Source of the DNA: Corynespora cassiicola
Lineage: Eukaryota; Ascomycota; Dothideomycetes; Pleosporales; Corynesporascaceae
NCBI GenBank assembly: GCA_022059125.1
Contig: JAEUWY010000020.1
Span: 2,604,001-2,668,000 of the forward strand
DNA: 64,000 nt
Direction: 5' to 3'
Both the position numbers and the translations under genes were made by a program. Position 1 is the first letter of the stretch, and every line of letters starts with the position of its first letter. The notes beneath the pieces were generated by a model. It was not told the origin of the DNA. It saw only the letters and a program-made list of their open reading frames with translations, and searched no databases. Of the stretch, positions 1 through 11,060 are shown in pieces.

Positions 1-477
1 CGTGCCTGGAAGGAACTATGCACATTAGAATCCCGCCTCATAACCTTGAAAAGGCACGTTTTGCAAATGCTCGAAGTCCAACGGGAAAGTGATGGAAACG
101 CCTTGCTCGTCTTCACTGTTGTATCAGTCATCTTTCTCCCACTCTCATGGGCTACATCATATCTGGGAATGAATACCAAGGATATCAGAGATATGGAAAA
201 GAATCAGTGGCTTTTTTGGACAATCGCAGTACCCATCACCTCTCTAGTCATCGGACTCGCGATCCTTGTTTTGCTCAAGGGAGATGATCTGCGCGAATTC
301 CTCCTTACTAGATCAACTGCCAGATTGAGAGGGTCGGATAAAACCCAGGAGCTGCATAGGAGTCTCTCTATGAGAGCTCCTACAATGGTATCAACATTCA
401 ATGAGGAGAAGACTCAGCTGCGAGGGTGGAATAGGCCTCGCAGAAGACGAGAAGCTGGTTTTGGATCGAAGGTTTAA
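1..477 (+). CDS. CorA-like Mg2+ transporter family protein, 3' end (5' partial)
   Basis: The reading frame is open from base 1 to a TAA at 475-477, so only the last 158 residues are present and the start lies outside the window. The fragment shows the C-terminal membrane hairpin of the CorA family. A first hydrophobic segment ends in the signature YLGMNTKDIRDM, where Gly-Met-Asn is the conserved pore-mouth motif. A polar loop and a second hydrophobic segment (FWTIAVPITSLVIGLAILVL) follow, then a basic tail. In this family the GMN loop selects hydrated divalent cations, and the protein sits in a membrane as an oligomer. Fungi also have many CorA-like proteins with divergent or ankyrin-bearing N termini whose transport role is unproven, and the N-terminal part cannot be seen here. 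Family assignment is strong; the substrate is inferred. Confidence 0.8.
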   Translation, partial: RAWKELCTLESRLITLKRHVLQMLEVQRESDGNALLVFTVVSVIFLPLSWATSYLGMNTKDIRDMEKNQWLFWTIAVPITSLVIGLAILVLLKGDDLREFLLTRSTARLRGSDKTQELHRSLSMRAPTMVSTFNEEKTQLRGWNRPRRRREAGFGSKV

Positions 478-1381
478 CCGTCACAATTCTTGCGCCATGC
501 TTCTATTTGTCAACCAGAAAGAGCTTTAATAATATATAGTGGTTTATGGGACAAATAAAGGATTGAATCTGTGTATCGAGTGATTAATAATTAATTGTGA
601 AAGGTAAACACTTTTTCTAACAAAAAGTAAACTGGAAATCGCCTAGATTAAAACTATTTCACATGCAGGCAGCGGAAACCACCAACTGTAACAACTAAAG
701 ATAGAACTTAAAGCTTAACGGAGTAATTAAAAGATCTGAAATTAACATAATTAACCTTGGCATTTGTCAGGGGTACAGTATCCTGATTGTAGGCACAAAG
801 CGAGGGACATCGTGGCAGCTGGAGACGAGTCCTGCATCTCTAAAGTACAAAAAGTGCCTTTGATGACCGAGAATACTGAGAATTCCTACACCGTGTCAAA
901 GCATAGGGAAAACGAGAAATCGCTGTTTTGAGGATAAATCTGCACTTGTGGCCAATAGAATAAGCACAAACGCGAGCTCGGAGCGAAATTCCCCGCCGCC
1001 GTAACAATGAAGCGTAGTCCCTCTGTGCCAACTCAGTGAGCCTCCCCAAGGCAGAGAGAATCATCTTTCCACACCGCACACCTTTTAGAATTAGATTGTG
1101 CAAAATTTTTCGTTTGGGCAAAAGTCGTCGGTTCATAGCCACAGAAAAGCTCAGCGCGATGTCGACCGAGGCAACAGATAGTTTCCTAAAAAAATACGTG
1201 GGTAAAACCAAAGTCCACGCGATACCAACGGATTCGAAAGTATTAGACGAATAGAAGAAAGTTTGTTTAGTCATTTCCATGTAACCATGTGATCATTCAC
1301 GGGAAAATAGGTACGAACTTCGCCTTCAAGAGTAGAATAATGCCATTATTCAAATGCTGTATTATAGAAAGTCATATAGCT
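478..1381. other. Intergenic region, no supported gene
   Basis: This is the space between the CorA-like gene and the convergent five-exon gene. The first 280 bases are AT-rich and look like 3' flank. Open frames exist on both strands around 840-1280, but they overlap each other, have no recognisable domain and show no splice-linked continuation. Confidence 0.5.
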
Positions 1382-3490
1382 CTAGGGAGTCCGCACCCCA
1401 TCATCTCCCGAAGCAATAGCCCCATACGCCATAATGATAGCGTCTACAGTGTGATATGCAACATACGGCAGCGTCATGCTCAGCCTCCCATAGGCAATTG
1501 TAAATCGATATGTTGCATCGTTCACCACACCATGTTTATCCTTGAGAATAGTCCCTGCCTCACCAAGCAACATGTCACTTCGATAGTCAAACTCTCGCCC
1601 CCAACCGGGAACTTTGTCCGCTGAGAGCAGCTGTGTGTGCCAGAGGCTGTGGATTTCACGGACTACATGAGCAACCTCGCCTGAAACACCGAAAGGATTA
1701 GGTTGAGACGACTGCGCAGTGCCGTCTTCCACCATATCGTACCAGAGATGGAAAAACTTGCTCGGTCCAGAGGGCTGTATCAACTCGGAGTCGGGCAGAG
1801 ACGCGCACGTTGTGGCGCGCTTGAGACCGCAGACTAGTGGTTCGGAGAGCCCAGATGTCGTTATTTGGGTTTTGGCGCGGCGATAGATGTCCCAGGTCCT
1901 GGTACCGTTAGCAATGAAATGCAAGCTAGCAAGGATGTACCGCGTGACAGTGCAACATACCACTCCCAGAACTTCGGGTATCTGTTAATGTACAGCTCCA
2001 GCGTCTCGAATATGCGTCGATGCCTTGCACGACTGAAGCTGTACGGGGGCGAAGTCGATGAGATGCGGCCATCTTCGCGGTTATGCATGCGAGCACGGTG
2101 GTGGCCGCGAAAGATCTCACATAGCATTGACGACAGGATCGTTGAGGTGGTTTGGATGGCTTCCTCGATACCTCGACTGGGATACAGCAGCCGCAGCAGA
2201 TTTCTCGTTTCTCCAGTGTAGATGTCGGTGTGCAAATCCATCACATCATTCGGGACTGCGGAGCCAAGGATCGAGTCTATGCCGGCATCGTCCAGGAATG
2301 CTGCCCCGTCGCGGGCCATGTACGCTGATCCAATTGTATCGAACGCGCGCGCGAGTATCACTAGATCGAGTGGAAGACCATGGTTTATAGCGGCCTTTTG
2401 CGGCGTCTTGTACAATCGAGCGTTTTCTACACTGTTCATGGCTCGGAGGTAGCCGAGCGCAAGACGCCAGAACGAACGGTCGTCGCCCGACTTGCTGTCT
2501 TCGAGAGTGGGGACCGATTCTCGAGCCATTTTTTCAAAGTTTTCAAAGCGTTTGCTAAACTTGCCTTGACCCCGAGCCTGTTTGAAGTCAGTGCTGTATG
2601 TAAACACGAATCTGTTCGACTTACCCAATCCACACCCGTGAGAGCGGTATACACGTAGTCTTCGCGGAGATGAATTGGCTCCAATGTGAAAGATTGGCAC
2701 ATTAACAGATAAAATGGAAATTGCACGATGATAGGTGGATCGCATTCCAGGTTTGTGAGGAGGTCACCCCAGGGCGTGAAATGGTCATCACCACCCGCTT
2801 GCGACGCATGCAGTCTAGGATTCAGTTCCACTATCTTGCGTGAGTTCCATGATTTTGAGTATTGAACCACAGCATGCACAATTAGATAACACACTTACCT
2901 GGCTCATCGGTCTCGTTTGCCGCCAGCAGAATCGCAGCACAAATTTCTAGCGTACATTGGTACGTCAACTCGATAGAATCGATGTCATGGAGTCCATGAG
3001 TAGTAGCCCGTTCCTGCTCAATGCTGTCGTGATACTGTTGTGCATATGGCTTGATAAGCTCAAGCACCTCGGGCGAGGGTTTGTGTGTCGAGAGCGTATT
3101 CATTACCCAGGGCGCGACCTCAGATGTAAGTGCAAATTTTCCAATGTGGCGCGTATTTCCTAGCTTTGGTTCGCCGTGTTTGTGTGCGCTTTGGGTCCAC
3201 ACTCTTCCAGAATAGTCAAAGGCCTGGATGCCTGATTTGACTGCTGCGTGTTCGCTGTCCTCGCATTGGTTGTGGGATCGAAGGTTCTCATCCACGCCGC
3301 TGTGTTTCAAGGCCGCCTGCGATGGTGTTAACAGAGAGATCGATTCAAGGGAACTCCATTTCCCGCAAAAGAAAGTATTCGTACGTACCAACGCTTCTCC
3401 CGTGTAGTGCATTTGACGCGTGTCGATGACGTTGGTTTGTCTTTGATGCGTGTTTGGGAGCCATGAAATCAGCCACGAAGGAAGCCACAT
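1382..3490 (-). CDS. Unrecognised 619-aa protein with acidic motifs resembling a class I terpene cyclase
   Basis: Five exons join in frame: 3389-3490, 2899-3316, 2625-2830, 1961-2577 and 1382-1898. The introns are 72, 68, 47 and 62 bp with GT...AG ends. The product is a mostly helical, soluble-looking protein without a signal peptide, and I do not recognise the family with certainty. Residues 338-343 read DDAGID (a DDxxxD pattern). Residues 352-360 read NDVMDLHTD, close to an NSE metal triad, followed by TGETRN at 363-368. These sit only 14 residues apart, unlike canonical terpene synthases where the two motifs are roughly 140 apart, so any relation would be to non-canonical cyclases such as the humulene synthases of tropolone meroterpenoid pathways. 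The methyltransferase and two P450s downstream fit a biosynthetic role. The first exon (34 residues) is the least certain part. The gene model is solid; the function is a guess. Confidence 0.65.
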
Positions 3491-4160
3491 GATTATTTTG
3501 TTTCTTTATTGTCGATTCGTGTCTACTGTGACTTGAACAGTCGCTATGATGAATCGTGGATATCAACTCTCGGGATATCCAGGCAGAATTGGACATATCA
3601 AGATCATGCTAATGTATTGTAAAATGTGCCCAAGTTCCATCAAGACATACAACACAATCGACAGTGCAGTTTCTCGAAATACGCACTAACTTTGGCTTAC
3701 TATACTGCAGCATAAGTAACGCACCACACCCCCACTAAAGAACACGTCTGAGATTGGTGCTCTCGTACGAAAAAATCCATGCTTGATCCATATTTCGACT
3801 GGGGGCGGTACTTCTGCGGAGTTACAGGGGTAAAAAGCTAAATACAAATAGTATAGCGTAATGTTATATCCGTGCGAGTGTGCGTTAGCAGAGTTGCAGG
3901 GATAGGAGGCTAGATACAACTAGTATAGAGTAAGGTTACATCCATGTGAGTGTGCTTTAGCGGATTTGCAGAGGTGCATACATCTACTTAAGTTCTAACT
4001 TCTATGTTAATTCCCGAAGTCCGATGCTAAAAAATGTGCCTCGGCGATGGAAGAAGTGTGAATACTATCACAAAGGCGCAATCTCCTGATTATACATCAA
4101 ACTGAAACGAAAATCCCGCTGCCCAGGTATGTACACTTTCCAATCTAGCCACAAATAAGA
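3491..4160. other. Intergenic region with a 72-bp minisatellite
   Basis: This stretch lies between the 5' end of the 619-aa gene and the 3' end of the hydrolase gene. Its upstream part should include the promoter of the 619-aa gene. Apart from the tandem repeat at about 3819-3975, no gene or RNA feature is visible. Confidence 0.5.
3819..3975. repeat. 72-bp imperfect tandem repeat (about 2.2 copies)
   Basis: Units begin GAGTTACAGG at 3819, GAGTTGCAGG at 3891 and GATTTGCAG at 3963, exactly 72 bp apart. The first two units align over their full length with scattered substitutions, sharing blocks such as TACAA-TAGTATAG and GAGTGTGC-TTAGC. Confidence 0.75.
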
Positions 4161-4904
4161 TTACAGCTTCGCGACTTCCTCAAGCAGCGCCACCACCTCC
4201 TTCGGGTGACTCAGAAATGCCGAATGCCCCGAGTTGATGGTCTTGACAGTGGAACCCGCCAAGTTTGCAAAGGCATCCTGCACCGGAGGCAATATTGCTT
4301 GATCCGCTGTGAGCTTCACAAACGTGGATGGCAAGTACCTGTACGCAGCCCTCTTCATAGGCGTTTTCAACACCGCAGCGCTCTGCGGTATGACCTTCCT
4401 AGCCAAGCATTTGGCCTCTGGCAGAGGCAAGTCGTTGTACATCTTGTTAAGTGGGTCCTTCAACACGAACAGTCCATCGAAAAAGTCATGTTGAGTCGAA
4501 TTTCCGATAGTGTCATAAACGGACCTTCCCAGTGCCATGACGAATGCAGAGAAATAGAACAGGTGCTTAACGCCGCCGTCCAGACCTTTCTCCTGGCGGC
4601 TGTTTACCGTGAGCTCTTGAGGCACGGATTCGGCGCCAACAAGGCCGCCGTAGGAGTGCATGACGATGATGGCTGTTTTGTTGTGCTCCTCGACAATATC
4701 CCGGATAGCGGCCTCCGCGACGGTAGCATCGTCCTCTAGATCTCTGGAGGAGAGGTTGGGGTCGGCCTGATTCAGTGATGGGTATTCCGGTTGCACGACA
4801 GGAAAGCCGCGGGATCCAATGAGCTTGGCGAAGTCGTAGTAGATTTCGGGTAATTGGAAAGAACCCGGTAGAAGGACGATGGTAGGCGTGGAGAGTGTTG
4901 CCAT
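4161..4904 (-). CDS. Alpha/beta hydrolase fold protein, 247 aa
   Basis: A single exon encodes a compact hydrolase of the AB_hydrolase type. The N terminus has the usual first strand and oxyanion turn (TIVLLPGSF, residues 8-16). The nucleophile elbow is HSYGG with Ser84. A probable acid is Asp201 in LTADQA, and the catalytic histidine is His227 in SGHSAFLSHP near the C terminus, so the triad is complete. Length matches small cytosolic fungal members related to salicylate/methyl-ester esterase-like hydrolases. There is no signal peptide or membrane segment. The start is chosen at 4904 because the ATG has a good context (ACCATGG) and the first strand follows at once. It is transcribed in the same direction as the 619-aa gene next to it and could serve the same pathway, but such hydrolases are common and the substrate is unknown. 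Confidence 0.9.
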   Translation of the reverse strand: MATLSTPTIVLLPGSFQLPEIYYDFAKLIGSRGFPVVQPEYPSLNQADPNLSSRDLEDDATVAEAAIRDIVEEHNKTAIIVMHSYGGLVGAESVPQELTVNSRQEKGLDGGVKHLFYFSAFVMALGRSVYDTIGNSTQHDFFDGLFVLKDPLNKMYNDLPLPEAKCLARKVIPQSAAVLKTPMKRAAYRYLPSTFVKLTADQAILPPVQDAFANLAGSTVKTINSGHSAFLSHPKEVVALLEEVAKL

Positions 4905-5771
4905 GGTTGGGGTAGTTAATTGGGTGCTTCAAGAAGGGTGAAAGAGTGTTCTGTGTGATGCCGATGCAGTGACATCCTGGGCGTTGCATTTAATAAAGAT
5001 CGCGTTTCCAAAGCTGTTTCATTGTGTACGCGAGCATCAACGTGCACAAACGGCGCGAATTACCTAGAGGCGGCGCGAATTACGGACAGGATTCGCACAG
5101 AGTTGGTGGCGCAACAACTCTGTTATGCAAGCTGACGCACGTGACAGGTCACGTGCACGGTATTGCTCAACACCTACTGAGTCATCATAGTCTTGGCAGG
5201 AGGGTCTATAGATTGTAGCTGCCAGCCTCCTACGTAGCCAACAACTACTCACCACCCACCTGGCTCAGTGCCCTCGATTGCTCAGTGAGCCAGCCTTTAC
5301 AAGCTGACAAGAACGTGAAGACAAGGAGCCTACTCCCTCCCTGCAGCTTGCAATGTAACGAAACGTAACGTAACGTAACGAAATGTAACATAATCTATAC
5401 CTTAACCCGTAGTCCGTCCAATCCCAGTCTAGCCCATGCTCATCGAACGGTGATGGGTATAGTCAAACCATTTTCCATCCTACCGACCCCCTGTACTATA
5501 GCCTGCTTGCCTTGCCACCAATACGAGACCTCGGGAACCACTTTTCCTTATTTCCCGGTGCAGTATCAAGGGCGAAGACGGTGCCGGCGCCTGCCTTGGT
5601 TACCTAGGTAGAATATAGCAAGGGCGGATCATGCTAGAATGTGCGCTGCACTTTTCCACTTTTTCTCTGCGTTCACGCCAAACACTCACTCGTTTCTGCT
5701 AATGAAAGTGACGGTTACCTATTTTGCGCCGCGAAGAGTTGTACTGTCGAGCAAGTGTTTGTCGCTCCGCC
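4905..5771. other. Divergent promoter region between hydrolase and rhodopsin-domain genes
   Basis: About 870 bp separate two divergent start codons. The region holds a 12-bp direct repeat (GGCGCGAATTAC at about 5051 and 5073), a pair of CACGTG-type sites near 5138-5156, and a short TAACG-type tandem repeat at 5354-5392. No open frame here has recognisable content. Confidence 0.5.
5354..5392. repeat. Short tandem repeat of TAACG/TAACGA units
   Basis: Consecutive units TGTAACGAAACGTAACGTAA and near copies run for about 39 bp upstream of the rhodopsin-domain gene. The unit is 5-6 bp and imperfect. Confidence 0.7.
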
Positions 5772-7087
5772 ATGGCTCAGCCATCAGAGCCTCCGCTGCG
5801 CCCCAAGATATATTCAACGGGAATATCTGAAATTGCCGTCACTTTGATCGTTCTCACAACTCTATTTAGCGGGTTGTCAATAATCCTCGCTCTCATCCGA
5901 TTCTACGCTCGAGGGAGAAAAGGCTTAGGGGCAGATGATTATGTACTTATGGTCGTAGTTGTCTTTCTGATTCTCCAGATGGTTGGAGGGTTCCTACGTA
6001 CGTTTGTCCTTTTACCCAGTCCGACAATCTCTCATATAGATCACTACCGCTAACAGATTGCAAAGTCGCCTTCGTAGGCGGACAGGGCTGGGGCGTTCAG
6101 GATCTTGCATTGCATCCAGAGAAGAAAGCTCCGTTACCAATAGTACGTGCACTACGAAAGTAACAGGATGATATTGACGACGACTTGCAGATCAGGTACT
6201 GGATGATTCTATGCTACACAGTTCTTGTGGTCATGATCAAGACATCCATTCTCTTATCATATCTTCGCATCTTTGGGCATATCAGGAGGACACAGATCTA
6301 TATCTATATTCTGCTGGCCCTGTCTTGGGGTTGGGGAATTGGAGTCTTCTTTGCTTCCGTCTTTCAGTGCACGCCGGTGCAGAAGGCATGGAAGCAAACC
6401 ATGCCAGGTCACTGTATCAAGTTCATCCCCTATTTGTGGGGAAACTCGATCTCCAACTTCATTATCGATTGGCTTATCTTGGCTGTTCCGATAGCTCCGG
6501 TGCTGAAGCTGCAACTACCACGCACCCAAAAGATCCTAGTTATTCTAGCGTTCTTGTGTGGCGCCTTGTAAGATTGCTAGTACCTTAATGGATGATGCAT
6601 TATGCTGATTGAATGATAGAACATGTATAGCGAGCACTATTCGCTCAGCAGCGACAGCGCAGTTCAACCCAGGTGATCTTGGTAAGTCTGCTCCCTTCTG
6701 TTACTGAAGATTGAGGCTGATGGAAACACCCTAGTTGGCGAAGCCTATTCCGCGCTCTGGACGCGCCTTGAGCCTCCGCTCGCAACTATTTCAGCCTGTC
6801 TCCCCTTCCTCGCCCGCATATTTTCGCGCGGAGTCGTTAGAGGCATCCGGCATATAACCAACCGAGCTGGGACCAACAAATCCTCGCAACAAAGCGGAGA
6901 TTCTAATGTCAGGGGCGGTCCAAAATCTCATTACAAAACGCTATCAGGGACTGAGCTCCCTACGGTGTCGACGAATTCGAGGAACGATATTCACAAGACT
7001 ACTACGACTACTGTCAATAGCCATCATGACGACAAGGGTGACTGTGAATTGGGTTTATTGTCGACGACGGTAACTGCGCCACGATAG
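5772..7087 (+). CDS. Fungal rhodopsin-domain integral membrane protein, 367 aa
   Basis: Five exons (5772-5997, 6057-6142, 6191-6567, 6620-6681, 6735-7087) join in frame to 367 residues. The product has the layout of the fungal rhodopsin-domain family (PTH11/SAT20-like, several membrane helices): a first helix (about residues 17-40), the loop motif GLGADDY, and GGQGWGVQDLALHP after the second helix. The helix-loop YTVLVVMIKTSILLSYLRIF and the conserved FQCTPVQKAW segment follow. Later helices are PYLWGNSISNFIIDWLILAV and QKILVILAFLCGAL. A Ser/Thr/His-rich cytoplasmic tail ends the protein. The start at 5772 lies in a good context (GCCATGG). Such proteins act in the plasma membrane and some sense host or surface cues, but ligand and role here are unknown. 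It is divergent from the hydrolase gene. Confidence 0.88.
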
Positions 7088-7465
7088 ACGGTTCAACTGG
7101 TGTGAAGTCGAGCTGGTTAGCTCAGAGTCTGGCTCTGGGTATGATGACACAAGCATTTATGAATAATATGTTTCTCAGGTGATTGAATCGCAATACTTCG
7201 ATACAGGGACCACATCGAAAGTGAATCTCTGTCACCATGAGCGTAACAAACGTGAGTGACCATACTCAGATCAAGTCAGCTTATTTTTCGCGGAATCAAC
7301 TCGTACGGACATTTAGATCGATTTCCTTCCATACCAGCAGAGGTACGCTGTGGTGTGTGCACTAACAAAGAGAACAAAAAATATATTTAAGCAGTATTCC
7401 AGCTATTTTACACATACGACGGAGGCTGCGCACCCTCCATGTCAGCTCGAACGCATTCTACAATT
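7088..7465. other. Convergent intergenic region
   Basis: This is the 3' flank shared by the rhodopsin-domain gene (+) and the methyltransferase gene (-). I see no gene or strong repeat in it. Confidence 0.5.
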
Positions 7466-8673
7466 CTACAACGTATTACGGCTAATGGATGGGTTTACGC
7501 GCGCTATGGACTTTCCTAAAAAAATGATTAGCATCTTGTTATGACCTGAGAAATGTGAAGGAATTGAGTAATCATGCCGCCGAACGTACATGACATAGTA
7601 ATATTTCCTGCTCTCCGTCTCCGACAAATCTTGAGCCGCCGCTGCAATAGCTTCGTCCGCCCCAACATCGTCCATGAAATCCTTGTTCGTTAAGATGTGT
7701 TTCCCAGCCAGTGTCAAAAATTTCTCCACATTGCCTTTTGCCAATAGCCCAATCTTCTTCTCCCGCTCGTTATCAGGCCAGGTTCCAATAGGCCAGCGAA
7801 AGCTTTGTTCTTTGATGTCTTCGAAGCCAACCTTCTCCAGTCCTGCAATTTGCTTGCCCGTGACGCTGTAGTCCAAGCCATCCCGTCTCCAGCTTTCACC
7901 TGCGAGATCGACGAATTTTATCAAAGCCGACGACTCCTTTGAGTCACGAGCGCTTTCCACAGCTCGCAACGGATGCGACATGTCGATGATCTCAAGCCGT
8001 CCGCCCGGCTTCAAGTGCTTGTAGCACTTTGCACGAAACCCCGGCCAGTCGTGGATCCCAGAGGTTATCATGCGCGCATGTATGAAGTCGAACTGGCCGT
8101 CTTTGAACAAGGTCCACTCTGCGTCATCCGCATTATGCTGAATGTAGCGCACATTGGTTGGCGCATTGTCTTTTGCGGGTGGGAGAACAAGATCAGTAGC
8201 AACGACGTCGGCATTTGGGAATTTCTTCGCTACTGCATTTGCCCAAATACCTGTGCCAGTACCTAGATCGAGAATAGATGTGATACCTGACGAAAGCGGC
8301 GTGGTGTGGAGTTTCCCGTCGAATGTCAAAACCCACATCCGATGCTGTAGGTCTGTAGAAAGCGGTGAGAAGGCATGTTTATCGACTCGGTTCAATTTGC
8401 AATGATGTCGACTGATTTAGAGTGCTCTTACCGAGACGGTTCTGCTCAGACTGTCTCCACGTAAACAAACGTCATTTGTGACTTGGGTGCAGCTGTGGAA
8501 CGTACCGTATCTTCAACATCGGCCATGACATAGATGCGATCCTGGCCGCCATCTCCATTGGAACCGTTTTCCATGCTTGATCGCGACTTCAGAAAAAATG
8601 ATGACCCAGAATCTGTGTACAGAGTCGCGATCTCAGATGATTCATCGTACGCACGTTGCACTCGAGGAATCAT
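7466..8673 (-). CDS. LaeA-like SAM-dependent methyltransferase, about 357 aa
   Basis: Three exons join in frame: 8506-8673, a 19-bp micro-exon at 8432-8450, and 7466-8352. Splicing through the micro-exon gives SEQNRLDLQHRMWVLTFDGKL, the conserved lead-in of fungal LaeA-like methyltransferases. This is why I prefer it over the longer frame that begins further downstream. SAM-binding motif I is ILDLGTGTG at residues 89-97. Later conserved parts are the acidic residue after strand 2 (VVATDL), FDFIHARMI, and KPGGRLEIID. Such proteins methylate small molecules or, like LaeA, act as nuclear regulators; the sequence cannot decide. The 3' end may be shorter: a GTACGT...CAG intron just after the conserved KYYYVM would end the protein one residue later. 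An alternative start is Met35. It is divergent from the first P450 gene. Confidence 0.85.
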
Positions 8674-9158
8674 GGAGCTGGCCGAGCCCGTGCATCACTT
8701 GCACACTATCCCCCACTCGTTTTTGAAGGATTCTTGCCTTGCCACAGGCCCGTTTTGCACTAGTAGTTCACCTGGGGTATTCGGGGTTTGAACTGCGCCC
8801 TACCCCACTGCGGGCCGCTGGCGGGCAGGGTATTGCGGCACAGCCTCGGAACGGGTATTGCGGCACAACCCCGGAACATTCACCGCAGCGGCGCAGCCTT
8901 CCGCATTTGATGGGGTAATTTATTATGTGCTGCAGGGACCACTCTCGTGTCCTGGTCGGGATTTCATTACGCCAGCTGCATCGAGTTGTATAACACGATC
9001 AACCCGGGAAGCGACCTGTCGGCAAATCATGTCTATTGATGTACAATATCGTGCAGCGTGCGCCGCCCAACGATGATGGTGCAGTGCGATACTGATAATC
9101 TCCCTTACTGAACCGAGGAGAGCTACGCTGCAGCACCTTCAGCAGATTCTTCAGCAGC
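8674..9158. other. Divergent promoter region between methyltransferase and P450 genes
   Basis: Roughly 485 bp separate the two start codons. The only structure seen is a GC-rich 25-bp tandem duplication at 8828-8877. An open frame at 8858-9076 has no recognisable content. Confidence 0.5.
8828..8877. repeat. 25-bp tandem duplication
   Basis: Two adjacent copies beginning GGGTATTGCGGCACA differ at two positions (AGCCT versus AACCC), both transitions. They lie in the shared promoter of a methyltransferase and a P450 gene. Confidence 0.8.
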
Positions 9159-11060
9159 ATGTACGCTATTTGCTTGCTCATCCCACTTGCGTTCTTCGTA
9201 TACCAGATATCACAATGTATATACCGGCTTTGGTTTCATCCTTTGGCTAGATTTCCAGGGCCTAAGGTTGCCGCTACGACAAAATGGTATGAGGCTTATT
9301 TTGACTTGCGACCTCATAGCCCTGGCACTTTTTTTCGTCAGCTGCACCGATTGCACGACATCTACGGTAAGCCAAGACTGGTTCATTATCACGTGACCTC
9401 GATTGAACCGTTTACGATTGACATCCTGCCAGGCCCAGTCGTGCGCATTACGCCAGATGAGTTGCATGTCAGTGATTCAGCATGGGTGGACACGCTCTAC
9501 GTCTCGCCTGCAAAGGGTGTTCGCGACAAATATACTCCAGCCGCATTGATGGCGGGAGCACCTGGCTCAGGTTTGCAAGCCACCATTTGTTGCTCAGAAC
9601 TGATAAATTAACTTTTTATGAAAAGGCTTCGGAACATCTCTGCATGACGTTCACCGCAAGCGTAGAGCCTCCATCTCTCCACTTTTCTCCAAAGCAGCAG
9701 CCGCAACTTCCACCGACATCATTTATCGGAATGTCGCGAGGATGCTACAGAATGTGGACCAGCAGATTAAAAGTCGGGGTTTTGCAGACATGTACCTCAA
9801 CTGGTTGTCTATGAACTGCGACTCTCTGACTGACAGTTTCATGGACCAAGGCATAGGCCTCCTCAAGGACGAAAACAAAGCCCGAGCCTGGGCGGAGACC
9901 ATCGATGCTGTGGCCACAGGAACACCTTTCGCAAAGCAGTTTACATGGTTTATTCCGCTGTCGATAAAACTCCCCATGTGGGTTTTGGAGAGACTCACTC
10001 CCGAGGTCTCCAGGCTAGTGAAATTACGCAGGGTAAAGTTGCCCCCTCACTACCCATGTTTGGTCAATTTGGACTGACAGTGGCGTTTCCACTATCAGAA
10101 TATGACACAGCAAGCCAGAGAAGCCGTGGCACTGCACTCACAAGGCATCGCAGAGAAGGGAAACACACCTCCCAAACACAGGCTTTATGAAACTATTCTT
10201 TCCTTTCCTGGATTGAACGAGAGAGATAAACGCGCCGAAAGAATTTCACAAGAAGCCTTTGTAGTACTGGTAGCCGGCAGCGATACTACTGCACGGATCC
10301 TGACCAACGGTGTATTTTATGTGCTCTCAAATAAACTGACTGTCCTGCGTCGCCTGCAAGAAGATTTACTACAGGTCATGCCGATACCAGACAGCAAACC
10401 GTCATGGTCAGAGCTCGAGAAGCTTCCGTATCTGGTGAGAAATCATTGTTGAAAGCTGCAAAGCGAGATACTGAGACATCGATTCTAGACTGCCATAATC
10501 AAGGAGACGCTGCGACACTCTGCTGTACAGACCTCGAGGTTACCTGTTGTTTCCACCAGGGAAAATCTGCAGTACAAAGACTGGACAATCCCGGCAGGCG
10601 TACGTCACCCCTCGGAGATCTATGCCAAGACGTTACTGACGAAATGAGCAGACGCCTGTGGGAATGACATTGCGTGACATCTTACTGGACCCAGCTATTT
10701 TTGAGGATCCTGATACCTTTCGTCCGGAGCGATGGCTCGCAGACAACCCAAATGTTGAATATATGAACCGATACTTCTTACCCTTTGGGAGAGGCAGCCG
10801 CATGTGCTTGGGTCTCAAGTGAGTGCCTTTCCAACTCAATCATCCAGATGCGATGCTGATATGTATGTTGATGAAGTACTGCAATGGTGACCTTATACAT
10901 TGGTTTCGCCACTTTCTTCCGGAGTACAGATTTTGCCTTGCACGAGACGATGTATGAGCGTGATATTAAGATTGAACAAGACTGTTTCACAGGTAAAGCA
11001 TCAAGTGAAAGTAAGGGTGTACGGATCAAGTACGCCAATGTTGATTCTGTAGTGCAGTAG
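9159..11060 (+). CDS. Cytochrome P450 (trichodiene-oxygenase-like class), 516 aa
   Basis: Seven exons (9159-9366, 9433-9570, 9626-10032, 10099-10434, 10489-10599, 10652-10818, 10877-11060) join in frame, with introns of 52-66 bp. The protein begins with an ER membrane anchor (about residues 2-22) and the family lead-in RLWFHPLARFPGPK. Other landmarks are HRKRRASISPLFSK before the B-C region, the I-helix AGSDTT at 310-315, the K-helix KETLR with Glu369 and Arg372, FRPERW at 423-428, and the heme loop FGRGSRMCLGL with ligand Cys452. All hallmark residues are intact, so the gene should be functional. The lead-in and HRxRR block are typical of microsomal fungal P450s that oxidise terpenes or polyketides (CYP58/65/68-like); the substrate is unknown. 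It shares a promoter region with the methyltransferase gene. Confidence 0.93.

Noticed and set aside
840..1280. 146-codon minus-strand frame overlapping a 72-codon plus-strand frame
   Set aside because: Neither has a domain, a signal peptide or a splice-linked partner; they are mutual shadows in an intergenic stretch.
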